NCBI GenBank assembly: GCA_003485715.1
Contig: DNIF01000280.1
Span: 1 to 15,338, forward strand
Direction of reading: 5' to 3'
Length of the DNA stretch: 15,338 nucleotides
From: Gammaproteobacteria bacterium
GTDB lineage: Bacteria > Pseudomonadota > Gammaproteobacteria > UBA7966
Made by a program: the position numbers and the translations under genes. Shown here piece after piece: positions 13,926-15,338 of this stretch. Each line of letters opens with the position of its first letter. The stretch's first letter is position 1. The notes below the pieces were generated by a model, which was not told the origin of the DNA, made no database searches, and saw nothing but the letters and a program-made list of their open reading frames with translations.

Positions 13926-14339
13926 TCATTCTCCCTTCAGCGCGCCGATCAGGCTGCGAACACGGCTGTTCAGAAAGCGCAAGCTCGCTTCGTAGGCCAG
14001 CGCGTTCCGGGTAAATTCAGCTCGCTCCAGATCGACGTCAACGGTGTTGCCATCGATGGCCGGCTGCATGGGAACCCGATAGAGCAGGTCGCCAGTGTCG
14101 GCGTCCCCAGCCATACGTGCATGCGCTGGACTTGTCGTGGCGAGGGTCACTGACGTGGCCATGCCCGAGGCATTACGCCCACCACTGTTGCCGGTGGCGG
14201 CAGCGAGCACTGACGGGAAGTCCACGTCACGCGCGAGGTAGTTGGGCGTATCCACATTGGCGAGATTGCGTGCGAGCAGCTCGCTGCGCCGTGAGCGCAG
14301 TATCAGCGCGTCGTCGTGCACACCGAACAGTTTGTCCAT
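13926..14339 (-). CDS. flgB: FlgB, proximal rod protein
   Basis: First rod subunit, at the base of the axial structure near the MS ring. The frame stays open up to 14489, but the ATG at 14339 is chosen because GGAGGT lies 7 bases upstream, the protein then begins MDKLFGVHDDALILRSRRSE as FlgB proteins do, and the product (137 residues) equals the family length. The longer version would also run across the sigma-54 promoter at 14385-14399. The conserved motif LLARNLANVDTPNYLARDVD, F lies near residues 21-41. The C-terminal region, NTVDVDLERAEFTRNALAYE, has the family's conserved Asn-Thr-Val-Asp. It is the first gene of the rod-hook block. Confidence 0.96.
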   Translation of the reverse strand: MDKLFGVHDDALILRSRRSELLARNLANVDTPNYLARDVDFPSVLAAATGNSGGRNASGMATSVTLATTSPAHARMAGDADTGDLLYRVPMQPAIDGNTVDVDLERAEFTRNALAYEASLRFLNSRVRSLIGALKGE

Positions 14340-14384
14340 CGACTCAACCTCCATGCCCGCACCGGGGCTGACCAGGCGGAGGTT

Positions 14385-14399
14385 GCAGCGAACATGCCA
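14385..14399 (-). promoter_or_regulatory. Sigma-54 promoter of the flgB operon
   Basis: Minus-strand TGGCATG-TTCG-CTGC matches the sigma-54 consensus TGGCACG-N4-TTGC at 9 of 11 fixed positions, including the invariant GG and GC with exact 10-base spacing. Transcription would start about 12 bases past the GC, near 14373, giving a leader of some 35 bases with GGAGGT at its end. In Pseudomonas and Vibrio the flgB operon is a middle-class gene set read by RpoN with a FleQ/FlrC-type activator, in line with this. Confidence 0.82.
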
Positions 14400-14499
14400 G
14401 ATCCGCTCCCGCCCCGGTCTTGGTGCGCTGGACGCCTTGTTATTAGGGCAGTTGGATGCGAGGGCGGGGGGCTGACTGCTCACTGGCAATCCGGCTGGC

Positions 14500-14515
14500 C
14501 GGCAAGGCCTTGCCG
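14500..14515. repeat. CGGCAA-N4-TTGCCG palindrome, copy 3
   Basis: CGGCAAGGCCTTGCCG is a perfect 16-base palindrome. Its outer 6-base arms and 4-base centre spacing are the same as the copies at 3367-3382 and 8817-8832. It lies about 100 bases upstream of the sigma-54 promoter of flgB, a position where enhancer-binding activators often bind, but it could equally be a repetitive hairpin element. Confidence 0.72.
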
Positions 14516-14584
14516 CTTACCTTGGCTGCAACCGCAGTGTGTCGGCAGTGCGAGCGAGGCGGGCGGGACGAGAAGCCTCTCACG

Positions 14585-14688
14585 GTCATCCCCGCGCCCC
14601 CCGTCATGCCTACTCCGGCCTCCCCGCCTGCGCAGGAATTACGACGATCCCGCGTGTCATCGCCGGGGGCGAGGAGCGCGGGGTTGAC
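14585..14688. repeat. Degenerate dispersed inverted-repeat element
   Basis: The ends are imperfect inverted copies: GTCATCCCCGCGC (14585-14597) against GCGCGGGGTTGAC (14676-14688), with one mismatch. Inside is a second pair, CGTCATGCCT (14602-14611) and AGGAATTACGACG (14634-14646). Segments such as CCCGCCTGCGCAGGAAT resemble the widespread GTCATTCCCGC...GCGGGAATGAC type of proteobacterial intergenic repeat. The general type is recognised from its appearance; membership of a specific family would need a genome-wide search. Confidence 0.55.
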
Positions 14689-14730
14689 GTTCTGCCGGCG
14701 CGACGATGCACGGGCAGCGGCATCCGCCCT

Positions 14731-15338
14731 TCAGCGGCGGCGGTACAACACTCCGCGTGGGTAGCGCTGGAGTTCAAACCAGTCGGCATAGCCGTGCACC
14801 GGCTCGGAACCGCCGAGGAACAGACTTGCACCCGGATGCATCTGCTGAGCGATGCGGGCGAGGATGTCCTGCTTGGTCTCTTGCGAGAAGTAGATGAGGA
14901 CGTTCCTGCAGAAGACGAGGTCGAAGCGGCCAAGCAAGGTGTAGCTGGTCAGCAGATTGAGTTCACGGAAGCTGCAGCGTGCACGGACCTCATCTCGGAG
15001 ACGCTTTCGCTTGCCCACCTCGGAGAAGAAACGCGCCAGGCGATCGGGTGACAAACCGCGGGAAAGTTCGAAGTCCTCGTATTCCGCCTGTTGCGCCTGC
15101 GCCAGAACCGAGGGGGAAATATCTGTTCCCACGATTTCCACCCGCGGCAGTACCGAGCGCGGGCGCTGCGTCAGGTACTCGCTTACGGCCATGCTGATGG
15201 AGAAGGCCTCCTGCCCGCTCGAACAGGCCGCCGACCAGATCCGGATGACGGATTTGCCGGCGCTCTCGAATTCGGGCAACAACCGGCTGGTCAGCAACTC
15301 GAAGGGGTGGCCATCCCGGAACCAGAGCGTCTCATTGG
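14731..15338 (-). CDS. cheR: CheR, chemoreceptor glutamate methyltransferase (5' end beyond window)
   Basis: Transfers methyl groups from S-adenosylmethionine to glutamates of chemoreceptors, working against CheB in sensory adaptation. The 201 visible residues are the C-terminal part; about 70 N-terminal residues lie outside the window. The frame enters at the edge with NETLWFRDGHPFELLTSRLL, the conserved CheR segment before the SAM-binding fold. Motif I follows as IRIWSAACSSGQEAFSISMA, then VEIVGTDISPSVLAQAQQAE with the acidic residue expected to hold SAM. FDLVFCRNVLIYFSQETKQD is the typical catalytic-domain strand. The end is LFLGGSEPVHGYADWFELQR then YPRGVLYRRR. No C-terminal CheW-binding extension or TPR repeat is present, so it is the simple form. 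cheR directly before flgBCDE is the Pseudomonas/Vibrio arrangement. Confidence 0.96.
   Translation of the reverse strand, partial: NETLWFRDGHPFELLTSRLLPEFESAGKSVIRIWSAACSSGQEAFSISMAVSEYLTQRPRSVLPRVEIVGTDISPSVLAQAQQAEYEDFELSRGLSPDRLARFFSEVGKRKRLRDEVRARCSFRELNLLTSYTLLGRFDLVFCRNVLIYFSQETKQDILARIAQQMHPGASLFLGGSEPVHGYADWFELQRYPRGVLYRRR

Larger units (their letters stand above)
14340..14730. other. Regulatory gap between cheR and flgB
   Basis: This 391-base gap contains, in minus-strand order, a degenerate inverted-repeat element (14585-14688), a perfect 16-base palindrome (14500-14515), a sigma-54 promoter match (14385-14399) and the flgB ribosome binding site. Between 14400 and 14499 I see nothing definite. 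I find no coding sequence: the frames here are short and arginine- and proline-rich. No T-tract terminator follows cheR on the minus strand, although the repeat element could fold and act as a barrier. Confidence 0.75.

Noticed and set aside
14340..14489. A longer FlgB with 50 extra N-terminal residues
   Set aside because: The extension does not resemble FlgB, it crosses a sigma-54 promoter, and the internal ATG at 14339 has an ideal GGAGGT site and the family start sequence.

Overview
The window is an almost continuous flagellar locus, all on the minus strand, so transcription runs from high to low coordinates. In that order it holds cheR (3' part only, entering at the right edge), flgB, flgC, flgD, flgE, flgF, flgG, flgH, flgI, flgJ, flgK, flgL and two complete-frame flagellin genes; the second flagellin runs off the left edge. 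No gene was found on the plus strand. No tRNA, rRNA, insertion sequence or CRISPR array was seen.

The GC-rich sequence, cheR directly upstream of flgBCDE, a two-domain FlgJ (rod scaffold plus peptidoglycan hydrolase), the P and L ring genes flgI and flgH, and sigma-54-type promoter sequences all point to a Gram-negative gammaproteobacterium with polar-type (Pseudomonas/Vibrio-like) flagellar gene control. The genus cannot be told from this window.

Layout: (a) 14731-15338, cheR, the chemoreceptor methyltransferase. (b) 14340-14730, a 391-base regulatory gap with a degenerate inverted-repeat element, a perfect palindrome and a good sigma-54 promoter match just before flgB. (c) 10678-14339, flgB to flgF: proximal rod, hook cap, hook and first distal rod gene. 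(d) 10569-10677, a short gap holding a second sigma-54-like promoter. (e) 4643-10568, flgG, flgH, flgI, flgJ and flgK: distal rod, L and P rings, rod cap/muramidase and first hook-filament junction protein. These genes are tightly packed except for a 342-base structured gap between flgH and flgI. (f) 3435-4637, flgL, the second junction protein. (g) 1-3229, two related but different flagellins with separate leaders. The first ends in a clear intrinsic terminator; the second has a weak sigma-28-like promoter candidate.

Together the genes encode the parts exported to build the axial structure from rod to filament, in roughly the order of assembly, plus the bushing rings and one chemotaxis enzyme. 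The gene content is conventional. The most interesting observations are in the non-coding DNA: three gaps share a 16-base palindrome CGGCAA-N4-TTGCCG (a fourth has a degenerate copy), two promoters share GGCATG-N4-CTGC, and several leaders can form hairpins, one of which would cover a ribosome binding site. I did not find evidence of a wholly new system.
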